The notes beneath the pieces were generated by a model. The model saw only the letters and a program-made list of their open reading frames with translations, did not search any database and was not told where the DNA came from. This document shows, piece by piece, positions 44,356-55,786 of a stretch of 64,000 nt of DNA. Position numbers and translations under genes: made by a program. Every line of letters begins with the position of its first letter. Position 1 is the stretch's first letter. The DNA is from Cordia subcordata (Eukaryota > Streptophyta > Magnoliopsida > Boraginales > Cordiaceae): assembly GCA_028554755.1 (NCBI GenBank), contig JAPTOF010000003.1, positions 23,062,501-23,126,500 on the forward strand, written 5' to 3'.

Positions 44356-47300
44356 AGTTGTTGAAACTCCTATAGAGAGTAGTGAAGATGGTAAGTTGGT
44401 TCTTTTGAGGATCATCTTTCAGGATAAGACTGCCATATGCTGGTGCTTTTTGTTTCTCTGTCAATTGCTTAAGTTCTTCATTATGGATGCTTCAATCTTT
44501 TCAGTCAATTCTCAATTCTACCGTCTTTTATGTAGGTTGTTCTTGTGAGTCAATCAAATAAAGCACTTTTGTCTTCAAAATTCATATCAGTGTGAGCATA
44601 GTGAGCAGTGTCTTTTGGCGATACTAATATATACTATAGGGAATCCGAAGACTAATGGGATAAACTTTCCAATATATAGGAAGAATAACAAAGTATATAC
44701 TTTAAAGGATGTGATTTGGTCATATCTGTCCTTGGAACTGAAATGTTGTGTTCTATATTATTTTTTGTTGTCTCAAAGTTTAACTAGAAAGTGGTTTTTT
44801 ATTTAAAATGGTCTGATTGGAGGTGAACTATAGAACTTTGATATGATATGATGCCTGCATACATCTACTAGTTCATTTGTATAAAACTTGATTCAATATT
44901 GATGGAGGTGTTGTAGGATCTCACAAAATAATGGAAGATATTGAGGGTTTATCTTTGGTCAAACTCTCATGTGGTTGTAGTATGGGAGAATATTAGTCTT
45001 TGTATGGAAAATCTTCCATATCGATCGGCAATTTTGAGTTTTTGTCCAGGTGTCCTTGGTTCGGAGGTTCATACACTTATTCTAGTTCCAGAAGTCTGTC
45101 CATCCCCCTCCAACAACCCCCCCCCCCTCCTCTCTCTTTTCTGTCTGTCTGTCTCAGAATTTCACTGCTAATAGACCTGATGCCCCTCCTATTCGCTTGT
45201 AGTATCCTTGTGCAAGAATGAGTGCGACATTGTTGGTGCTGAAGTCAAAGTTAACAAATTGCTCAATACAGAAGATCTTGTACTTCAGAAAGAGTCTTCT
45301 TCTTCCAGTGACTTCTCCGTTGAAAGTAGAATGGTACAACCTGAACACTGACACTTTGTTTGTCTTAATTCTGATGGACTTTTCTTGTTCTCTTGATATT
45401 GGATCCGGTCTTTCCTCTTACCCATCAGCTCTTTCATAAATCTGGACTGCTTCTCTTGTTTCTTTTGCAAAATATCAGTGGACTCGTGTGTGGCAGGTGG
45501 AACTTGCAATTGCATGCATAGTATTTCCATTTTCAGCATACCATTCTTAGGTTCCCACAGACCTTGAACATAAAAGTTCAACATTGACCTTGTTCTTCCA
45601 TTGCTTGAAATTATGAAGAGATTGTATTAATTTTGAACGGACTACATGATGTCTTGATTACAGTTTCCATGGATAACAGACCTTAGATGTTATCATGTGC
45701 CACAAGAGATGACATTGCATTTATAGAGGTTATTGCAAAAAGAGGTCTTTTACTTTGTCTTTTTTGGGTATCTCTGTGTGTGTGTGTGTGTGTGTTTTCT
45801 TTTTCCTTCTTTCCTTCTCTTTTCTGGTCAACATCTTTGCTTCATTCAAGATGGAAAAGCAGTTCTTTCTGTCTTACTTTTACCTTGCATACTTCTTCCT
45901 ATGCACCAGTATTTGCATTATGTGGAGACTTTGTTCTGCATAATCAATTTTACATAATTATAGCTTTTCTTACGAAGAATTCCGTAAACATCAATAAACT
46001 CTTGCTGATCTGCCAATGAAAAAGTTCTGTTGACATGTAAATGTGCTCATATTTTCTTGAGCTACTAAATAGTCTCTGTTTCTATATTTTACCTTAACTT
46101 GTGAATCTGAGGTGGACAATAGTTGAGGATTTTACAAATATGCTATTTTTGTCACATGTTATTCTTCTTCTTCTTTATATGTCTCAATAGTCAATTGAGC
46201 TTCTGTTAAATAAGATTTGCTAGTTGCCACACTGGTTCTAAGACTTGGAATTTTTCCAAGGGTTTAGCTTATGTAAGAATAGATTATGATTTATCTTCAA
46301 GTTACTCATGGCATACCCGTGAGCTTACATGGCCAACTGATGTACTTATGCTCATTCTGTCCATTGGTATTGCTTTTATTACTCTTCAGTTGGCATGGTT
46401 ATTTGCTGTAAACATACTTGGCAATCTAAGCCAAAGAACTTGCCCTAGATCAAGTCTCTTTTCCTAATTATCCGCTGCACCATTTATTTAGTATTTGCTA
46501 TGTACTTTTTGGTGTTATGTGGAAAATTTAGTAATGTAATATATGACTTTGTTGCTAATCTCCACTATTTCAATTGAGTGCAGGAATCTGAGAGAGCCAC
46601 CTGCTCTTCGAGCTTAGAGATAATTTTCTCACCTATTCAGGAGTTGATTGATATTTCCAGTGAATTATTTGTCTGTGATGATGAAGGTACTTCCTGAAAT
46701 ATTTTATTCAACATCCTTTCCTGTGGAAGATGTAATTTGTTTCCCTCAAGTGTTATTAAGTTTAAACCAAGAAAAATTTTAAGATTTCTTGCTTTCTGTT
46801 CTTTGCTCCTCTGATTATCATATAAAGATGCATTGTCCCTGGTGAAGGAAGTAGTTTGGAGGAAAGGAAAAGATTGATTTCCTTAAGGGGTAGGAATGGG
46901 GGAATAGGAAACATGAGTTTCTGGCGGCAGATGGTAATCCATTCTAGATCTATCTAATTTCTAGTTTTCAGCTGATAACTTGTTATGTGCCTATGAACAT
47001 ATACGTATCTCCCTGCCTATTAGTAGGCTTAGCCTGAGTATTTGGTATCAGAGATGGATAAGAGCTCAGTCGTGGTAACTCTGTAAATGTATGGAACTGA
47101 GCCAGCATTTTCCCTAGCTGCAAGTTCATATTTGATATGTAAAGGACAATTTTGTCTTTTCTATTTATTCCGGGCAACATACAATTCCAGAAAGTTTTGA
47201 ATTTTATGGTGTTCATATGAAGTTAAATCAGGCCCATTTATATTCTGCGTTGCCATCTTAATTGTGAGCATATACATATATTTCAAAGTATGCTGTTAGG

Positions 47301-49914
47301 GCTCAGCTTGTTCTATGGGAAGTCCTCTGCACATGGTATCCATGCATGCAATTTCTCTTGATGATAAGAAACTGCCTGAAGCTGTTGTTTTATGTCCAAA
47401 TCTGACTTAGGTTTACCTAAAATTTTCTGAACCTATATCTGTCCATTTGCAGGAAATAATGACCTTTACGTGCCACAGTTGGAGACAGAAGATAGTGATG
47501 ATAGCAGCAGAGATTCATGTAAATATCACATGTGCAGTATGTCAGATTTGAACTTTTCTGACATGATAGTTTCAGGTTTATCTGTGGATGGTAACTCAAT
47601 TTATGATGATAGTACAGACACCAAGCTTTTACATCAATACCAATGCGATGACGAGCCTACAATGTTCTTTGATATGTCCGACGATTACATGGTGATGCCT
47701 TTCCTTGAGGACACGCTAAAGAATGGCCATCTCCAGGATAGCAGAACATGTGGAGAAACCATAATAGGTTCCAGTGATTCAAGTTTTTGTGAGGCAATCC
47801 ATCAAGTGAGATCATTCAACCAGGAATCTAACATCAACCATATTCCAGACTCAGATCAAGCTGGATGGCTTGACCCACACATATTCTTGACAAATTTACC
47901 TGACTTTCCGGATGCGGCATCTAATTCTCGATCACAAACAGAAAAACCTATTACTCTAGTACTTGATTTAGATGGTATGAAGTTGCTCTAATTTTATCCT
48001 TGGGTTAATAATTAAGCATTCCTCTACCTCTGTCTTGTCTCTCCCCTCATCTCCCTGCACCCCACAGAAAATCTTGCTTTGCTTTTCTCTTTGCAGTTGT
48101 GGTTGCATTGTTATGTCCAATTATTTGAAAAGCAAGAGAAAGAAGCTTAGGCACATTTTACTTCTGATCATAGACACCACAAGATTTGAAATGCACTCAT
48201 GCCTCTCGCACAAAATAATTCGCAAGACTAATTTTAAGGCAAGTATAATTAAAAAGATTGGCCTTGTGGCATACAATAACATTCTGAAACAATTCTTGTG
48301 CCACCTTAGATAAATCTTGATAGATTAAGCTTCGATTTGATTGTTACGTGTCCGTTTAAATTTGTGGGGGAGTAGTGAAATGCTCTAGGTGGTCGAAGCA
48401 CCCTGTTTGATATTGACAAGCATCCTGTTCGTCCAAATATTTAATTATTTTTAACAGTGATATATATTCAACTCTTATTGCTGCTTATCACAGAATGCTT
48501 TTATTCCATTTGACCTGCTATATGTTGGCATCAGTATGCTGATGATTTCACTCACTCAGTTTTTTAAGATTGCTTCTGTTGCTTCTTATGTATACAGAAA
48601 CTCTAGTCCACTCAACACTGGAGCCATGTGAAGATGCAGACTTCACCTTTTCAGTTTTTTTCAACATGAAAGAAAACACAGTATATGTGAAACAAAGGCC
48701 TCACCTCAGGACGTTCCTGGAGAGAGTAGCAGAAATGTTTGAAATTGTTATTTTCACTGCGAGCCAAAGCATCTATGCGAAACAACTACTAGACATACTG
48801 GATCCAGATGGAAAGTTTATATCACGGAGAGCATATCGTGAATCGTGCATCTTTTCAGATGGTAGTTACACTAAAGACTTGAAAGTTCTAGGTGTTGATC
48901 TCGCAAAAGTTGTTATAATTGATAATTCCCCACAGGTATTAGCTTGTCCTCATGATTATTTTGCTCATTTTTTGCTTTCTCCTCCTTGGCATTCTGGGTT
49001 ACCCTTATATTGGTTTTATCATGAGCTGACTATACTCCTGTTTGATGCTAATTGTGCTGAGAAAAATGTGGACTTCCACTCTGGATCGGGGTTTTTCGAG
49101 GGAGGGGAATGGAAATGGATGGATGAAGCAAATCTTCCCTCTATTTGTTTTGAAAGTTTTGGGAGGGGAGTGGTTTTGAGGGGATGAGCTTCATCCCCTC
49201 AAATCCTTTATTTTCAATCCCTCCAAATTGGGGTAAAATGGAGGGAAGGGATGAACTTCATCCCCTCATATCCTTTATTTACACATAAAGCTTATTCTTT
49301 CCTTTCATTTCCTTCCCAATCCAAACACAAGATACTCATAATCTCCTCATAAAAATATCTCAATCCAAAATGGATCAACCATCCCTTCTCCTTTCCTTCC
49401 CTTTCCTTCATCAAAATTCTTCCTCCCTCAACACACCACACACACATACACCCAAAAAAATCCAAACAGGGTGGAATGAAGAAAGGTGTTACATTAGTTC
49501 TGCATGTGCTTTTAGCTACAAACATACAACTTACATATATGTAGCTATATATGAATGCATTTGTGCATGTATATTAATATATCAGGTTGTTTCCTCCATT
49601 TTTCTTAATTTGGTTGAGAAAGGATGGTGAGGAGGGAGAGGGGGAGAAGGGCACATAGCCGCAGTTAACTTTAAGCAAAGAAAATCTGAAGAAATTCTAT
49701 ATGTTTCAAGCAGAACTTTTTAGTACTAAGAATTATTTTCTTCTCTTATTTTTAGGTCTTCCGGTTGCAAGTGAATAATGGAATCCCTATTAAGAGTTGG
49801 TTTGATGACGCATCAGACACTGCTCTTCTTTCTTTATTACCATTCCTGGAGACCTTGGCTGATGCCGATGATGTCCGTCCAATAATTGCTGAGCGATTCG
49901 GTAACAAGGAATAA
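44222..49914 (+). CDS. SSP4: SCP1-like small phosphatase (FCP/SCP, HAD family), six coding exons, 473 aa
   Basis: Family members are Mg-dependent Ser/Thr phosphatases of the HAD superfamily that act on the RNA polymerase II CTD and other proteins. Frame-consistent exons: 44222-44390, 45203-45333, 46584-46686, 47453-47974, 48598-48935, 49756-49914 (1422 nt). The N-terminus MPSLKMKTKSTTG is the conserved plant start of this subgroup, which fixes the ATG. Residues about 60-295 are an acidic, Ser-rich region with no clear domain. The catalytic DLDET motif is at 306-310, split by an intron within its Glu codon, followed by LVHST. Further FCP1 motifs are FEIVIFTASQSIYAKQLLD and VVIIDNSPQ (Asp417, Asn418), ending with WFDDASDTALLSLLPFL. 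Length matches the longer SSP4/SSP4b type (about 450 aa) rather than SSP5 (about 300). It is convergent with the PRP39-like gene, and its position beside PHYE matches Arabidopsis SSP4b. Confidence 0.88.
49080..49480. repeat. G-rich/C-rich inverted-repeat segment in the last SSP4-like intron
   Basis: The left half is rich in ggaggggaatgg-type motifs; the right half is rich in ccttcccttt-type motifs and ends near tccaaacagggtggaatgaa. Two near-identical palindromes, ggggatgagcttcatcccc (49179-49197) and gggatgaacttcatcccc (49247-49265), lie 68 bp apart. It looks like a foldback or MITE insertion. Termini are not precisely defined. Confidence 0.4.
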
Positions 49915-52900
49915 GAGCTCCTTGTCTCTCCTTAATAATTCTTTTCACGGCCTGTTTGTCCCCTCATTTAATTTTGGGTTGAAAATATCCTTCACTTTGA
50001 GATCCTCATTACAAAATCCTGTTTGAGCCATGATTTAGTTGTCTATATACCTACAAGAATATTGCCATCCTGTTGAGTCTGCTTTTGGTGCTCATTCCCT
50101 GTTTGACTTGACCCATTTTCTTTCTAGATTTCTTTAAGCTAATTGCTACCCAGGAGGTAGATGCTGAATTGGTTCTCTTTGTGTGCATTGTACAGTTATA
50201 GATATTTAGATATCTGAAACCGTGTGAACATGGGTTAGTTCTCTTACTTTTCTGAAATAGACTTTTTCTCTTATTTTCATTTATATCTTTTTACCTCATT
50301 CGGAAAGCATATCTTTGACTTTATCTAGCAAGATTCACTACATTGCCGAGTTATTTTAGAAATCTGTTAAACTTATATTGAGAGGTTGGGTGTTCCTTAT
50401 TACCTATATCTATGATGGTAAAAAGTAACAAGGCAATATTTGAATTGTGCTCTTGAGTAATGCATTTTGTTAGCAGTTCCTGGTTAAGTTCTCTAACAAA
50501 CAATTTTTTTAGAAGTTTGAAGCATCTTAATGGTTTCATTACACATTAACTGCAATTGCGGCCGTAGAAAAGAAAATATGTTTAAAATTACATTCTGAAG
50601 ATCAGCAATTCTAGCTATAACGATGCTTACTAATTGTCAAAGAATTAACTTGTCAAGTTGAATATAGCATGATTTGTTACATAATATGGTGTTATAATCT
50701 TATTGGCATAAACAAACTATTAGATATGACTTTGGACAACCTAACACCTTTCATCCATAACACTAACCAAATTTGGCATCTCTTATTTAATGGTTCACTA
50801 CAGATTCTGATTATAATAAATATGTGAAAAGATACTAGTCAATGGTAATATCATAATTTCTATTGTCTAAGATTGTAACTCCTAGACTAAGATGAGAAAT
50901 CTTTGTTGAACCACAATAATATATTTTGAAAGTTTAATAAGAATGTAACTGAAGGAAATTCAATAGCAATTCAACTTTTGTTGACTTTGAAAGAGAAGGA
51001 GAAAGGAAAAAGGGAAAAAGAAGTTGAAGAAAAATAGAGGAGGAGGAGAAGAAGAAGAAGAAGAAGATGATGATGAAGGAGAGAAAAAGAATTAAAAAAA
51101 GAAAAAAGAAAAAGAAGGTGGAGAACAAGAACTATAAAAAACAAGGTGAAAAAAGGAAAAGAGAGAGGACTTTCAGTAATATTTCATTGTGGCATGTGAG
51201 TAACATTTTGTTTTGGATTTCCGTAGCTATCTACTTTTGATGATGTTTTATCTTGGAGCAAATGCAGGGTAAGGATGAAAGAGAATTGATATAATTAAGA
51301 AAGAACACCGACATTGGGTAAAATATCATGGCATATGTAAATGGAAGATATTTGACATATATATACATTGTTTTACATTGTAATTTCTCCTTGATATGCT
51401 GTTACCATATGATCATAGTTTCTGAAAGCATAACTGTTTGCTAAGGGCTTATGAAGTTTCTTGAAGTGTGGGCCACTTGGTTTAGTCACAGAAAGACATT
51501 AATATGCTGTTGATATACTCAGGTCTATGGATGACAAATTGGCTTCTGTCTCGGGGTTGTGTAGTTAAGCTGATGAGTTATTTAGCAATGAGGTTTATGA
51601 ATTAGAAGACATCAAGGATAGGCATACAAGTGCCTCTGTGATGTTAAATTTCAAAATCTAAGTTTGGAAGTTGTTGCAACTTCAATTAACACACTATATA
51701 GAAAGGCATTCTTGAAAAGAATTTTTTATTTCATTTTAGATTCTTTAAACATCCTGATCTGTTTGTAGAAGGAAAAAAATCTAACAATATTAGAACTAAA
51801 TTGTGCACAGGTAGGGAATAGAAACACTTTTATTGTTTTGCTTAGTGAAACACCTTTATTTATTGGAGCTATCTTGGAAATTAGAGGAAGGAATTCCTAT
51901 CTAATGGAATCCCCTAGACTTATATGTTTTTGTCTATCCAGGGATGCATTTTGCAAGTAAACATGTTTGGAATCTAATGGAAAACTTGCAGACTTAGCCA
52001 AAAAATTGAAGGAAAAAATGAATTTTTTATCATTATTCCACTTTATGCGAAAGTTCATTTAACCTAATCTCAGGTTCATTGTCCTTGTATCTGTGAATCG
52101 AGCCCTGCTAGTTTGATGTTTGAAATTTTCTTCTTGGTTCTTCCCTTTTCACTAGTCTGGTCAACATGCTCACATTCAATGTGGCTGAATGATAGACCTA
52201 GTTTAAGTGGACTTTCTTGGTTCTTGCTCATTATCTGATATTATATTAAGCTCATGGCCTGAAATTTCTGCTTTCTATTATGGCTAAATCTATTGCGAGA
52301 AAGGGAAGTGCATCTATGCCGCAGTCTCATTGTTTAATTATATTTGTTGTGAGAAATGTTTATGTAAGTATCCTTGCATATGACATAGAAATTTGACATA
52401 CAATTACAATTTATAACTAGTTTTTGCAACTTTAGCAGTTCTTGAAGTTAATTCTGTATTCAAATACATTTATAGTATCTTCTCATCAATTAATATTGCA
52501 TTTTCTAAATAGATCTCATCCAATTTAGTAGGTGAGAAATTATCGTAATTGATTTAATTTTAGGAATCCATCCCGTTATTGTCAGAGATAAAATCTTTGG
52601 CCTGAGACCTTGTAAAGTTAGCAACATTTACCTATCTTGAATCTCAGAACACGCATTGTTGGATGATAACTGTTCCAGGTAGTACTTCATTCTTGACCTT
52701 GCATGAAATAAACTTCATTCGTATCTTGAGGGTTTAGTTTGCAGGATGGTGAGAAATATGTTAGGTGGATGAATAGAAACTTGAAGTGAGATATCTTATT
52801 TAGTTGGCAATTGGATAATGGGGATCAAACGCAGGATTTCAATTATATTTGTCTGTATAATATTCTAGTGAAATTAGAATAATGGTTCTGGAGGTGCATG

Positions 52901-53937
52901 GGCATTTTACCACCCCGTTTTTGTCATAAATATCCTGCACAAGAAAGTGCGTTACACGTTCACATTTTTTGAATACTTTTTCTGCAGGTCTTGTGGAAAG
53001 ACATTGTTTTGGCATCAATTGGAATAATAGTAGGTATGCATTTCTTGTTTATACTTTTGATATTTCATGAGGGCATATTTCATGAGGGCAGCTGGGACAT
53101 TAATTCTAACACAGCTTCTCATTGACATCTTCTCTTGAGCAAATTCGAGAGATTTAAGTCTTGTGACATTTAAGGTATTCAGCTTCAACCAAGACCTTTC
53201 CAGATCAACATTGTGCTTGTATAAAGTATTGATTATAGAGCCGTCATATTTGTGCTCACAAAAGTACTCCGTTTTTACTTTCTGATTCTGCTAGGACTAT
53301 ATAGTTCATAGTTCAGTAAAGAGACAATTTGTCAGCAAAAAAGAGAACATAAGGAGTGCAAATCACAATTTCATGGGTGTAACTCCATGTTTATTGTAAA
53401 ACGTGATTTCTTAGCAAAAAAAATAGAAAATGTAACTGACAGATTTTTAAGACCTTGATACGAAATTGCTAATACTTGTCTGGTTTTTGGCGTGAAGATT
53501 AGGCTTTTACTGTTTCTTCTTCTCTGGATGACCTGATTTAGGTGACAACTGGAACTCTAATGTCATTAGTGCAGGCATTCCTCTGTTACAAGTTACTAAC
53601 AATATTCTTGTTCATATGTTGAATGATGACAGATCATTCCTGCTTGATTGCTCTTAAAACCATTCTCTCAGGCTTGTTTTCCTTGTGTGCTTTGTTAGAC
53701 TAGATATATATGTGAATTGCAATCATAAAGAGTAGAATAAATTTGGCTGGTTGCATAGATTTAATGTGTGACTCTTCCTTTTTCTGCATTTTCTGTTGTA
53801 AAACATGATAATACCCTGCATCTTGCATGCATTGAGGTCAGAGCGAGTGCGTCAAGAGACTTCCCAAGCTTCTCTTGTTTCATTTTCTTTCTATATTCCA
53901 TTTTTCCTTCTCATTTTTCTCTCTCTTATGAGAAGCA
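49915..53937. other. Intergenic DNA downstream of the SSP4-like gene
   Basis: The first few hundred bases are presumably 3' UTR. A polypurine tract lies at about 50985-51175. A short frame near 52988-53030 (VLWKDIVLASIGIIV) is flanked by cag and gta and could be an exon, but nothing joins to it convincingly. Confidence 0.4.
50985..51175 (+). repeat. Polypurine (GA-rich) tract, about 190 bp
   Basis: Almost uninterrupted A/G with GAA and GAT clusters around 51045-51075. It creates a low-complexity Phe/Ser/Leu frame on the other strand, which is not a gene. Such tracts can form triplex DNA. Confidence 0.8.
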
Positions 53938-54090
53938 ATGGCCGTTGCGACACTTGAGGTTGGTCCTCTCCATTACTACCATTCTGCTATGAGTATTGCA
54001 GAAGCATGCCTGTCATCGCCTAATGCTAGTTTGCTTTCTCCTAACCTTACTGCACAACTTGTTCTTGATGAAGGTATTTGCAGGACCTAA
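53938..54090 (+). CDS. Possible small ORF or first coding exon, unrecognised
   Basis: ATG at 53938 opens a 50-codon frame beginning MAVATLEVGPLHYYHSAMS and continuing IAEACLSSPNASLLSPNLTA, to a stop at 54088. Its amino-acid mix is balanced and unlike the AT-rich noise around it, and it follows a pyrimidine-rich leader-like stretch. A donor (GAAG before gtatttg) at 54074 would make it a 136-bp first exon. No downstream exon was found, and retroelement-like DNA begins about 350 bp later, so a gene may have been broken here. Family unknown. Confidence 0.25.
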   Translation: MAVATLEVGPLHYYHSAMSIAEACLSSPNASLLSPNLTAQLVLDEGICRT

Positions 54091-54439
54091 TTTCTAGATA
54101 TGTTCCTTCAGTTTTTCCTTTTCTTTTTTCCTCTTGTTATTAAATTTTGAATATTACTGTAAAATTTCTTTTGGTCAAAAGAATATTTGTGTAGAGGAAA
54201 CAAAATATGATTAGGTTGGCGTGCTACACTCGCTTTTACTTGCTATTGTCGGTTAAAAATACTCCTACAAGAACATCACAACTGCTCTTACTAAACCAGT
54301 GGCTGACTTGTGTTGGTGATATCTTTCCGCAATTTGTAGTTCTTGGACCAATTTTTTTTTTTTTTGGTTATTGTTATTGTTATTCTTTTGCTAAGCAAGC
54401 AAATGATCATATTAATATCAACAACATAAGCGACTTTTC

Positions 54440-55470
54440 CGGTGGGTAACGAAAGAACCCGACCAAGATATTTGTTGCCTAGACAATAAATCCAAGAAGG
54501 GGTTAAATTGAATTAATGGCAAAAATAAATAAGAACTCTTTTCAAATATTTCAAGCAATTACACATACAAGACTTGAGATACAAAGGGTTTAAGAGATAA
54601 AAGATCAAATGTAGCAATTTAGAGTGGTTTAAACTCTTGAGGGTTTAGTCCATTACTTATGATTTTTCCTTAGGGTTTTAATAATTTTATTAGTTAATCG
54701 GTTTCTTGGTTAACACGCTATAGAAGCGTAGAACAATGTTAACAATTCTTGATTCACTACAAGGACAACAAATGTTCTTTAAACACTTGAAGATTTCAAA
54801 TCTTTTACTCTTAATAGAATGTTCATTAGAAATTATACTATCTAAGAGCAAAGTACTCGCTCGATGAAATGGTAAGCAATTTGGTTTACAAGACTTCTTG
54901 TGAGCAAAAATAGAGGAGGTATTAAACTTTCTTATATTGTTCTCAATAGATTAACAATTTATGAACTTAAGTAACTTAATCAATGAAAGCTAATGATGTG
55001 TAATAAATGAATATCACAATAAATGAGATGAATAAGCAAGATAGAAAGCTTTCAATTTTATTAGATTGCAAAAAGAGTTTAGATCAAGTTGTGGTCTGAG
55101 TTGAGAGGTGAAAGATATATTTATAATACCAAAAAAGTAGATTTTCCAGTGATAATATTTTAAAAAGTCTGAAGGATCTACCAGTTGGCCCCCCTAACTT
55201 AGCCGGCAAAGGCAGCAAGCTAAAAAGCCTAGCCGGTCGACATTATTGGTTGACACTATCGGTCGACCTCCTAGCTCAGCTGATAAAGAGAGAAAAGCTC
55301 TCTATGTGTGCTGGTTTATCGAGCCAGTCGATCAACTGTCTCAGTCGGTAACTACAGAAAAAGCCTAAAAAATTGGTACCTACTTTTCAAAAAGTAACTT
55401 TTCACCAAAATCCAACAGTATCACATTTTTTTGCAGGTTTTAACAACTCAAAAAATACAAAACACTTATA
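54440..55470. mobile_element. Probable retroelement-derived sequence
   Basis: About 1 kb of non-coding DNA with phrases typical of plant dispersed repeats (cctagacaataaatccaag, ccaagaaggggttaaattg) and an unusual GC-richer patch with repeated gtcgac/gtcgatc motifs (55195-55350: agccggtcgac, atcggtcgacc, ccagtcgatc). No terminal repeats or coding domain were seen. The call rests on general resemblance. Confidence 0.25.
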
Positions 55471-55698
55471 AGGCCATAACACAATAAATGCTACACTAGC
55501 CAAGCATGCAATACATTAAATGCCATGTTTAAACTTCTACTCAACTCAAGTTATTTCAAATTGTGTTTGAAAAAGATTTTGCCTGCAAGGATATTACCCT
55601 ACAGGTTTATATCATGTATAAAAACACTCAAATACCTAAATGCAAAACTTATACTCAAGTTAGATGCACTTTTACTACAGATTTCTTGGAGATACGAG

Positions 55699-55786
55699 CA
55701 TATATACATATATACATACATACATACATACATATATACACACATACATACATACATACATATATATATATACACACACACACAAT
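55699..55786 (+). repeat. Compound (TACA)n/(TA)n/(CA)n microsatellite
   Basis: Runs of tacatacatacata, tatatata and acacacac. It generates long Tyr/Ile/Thr/His frames on both strands that are artefacts. Confidence 0.9.
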
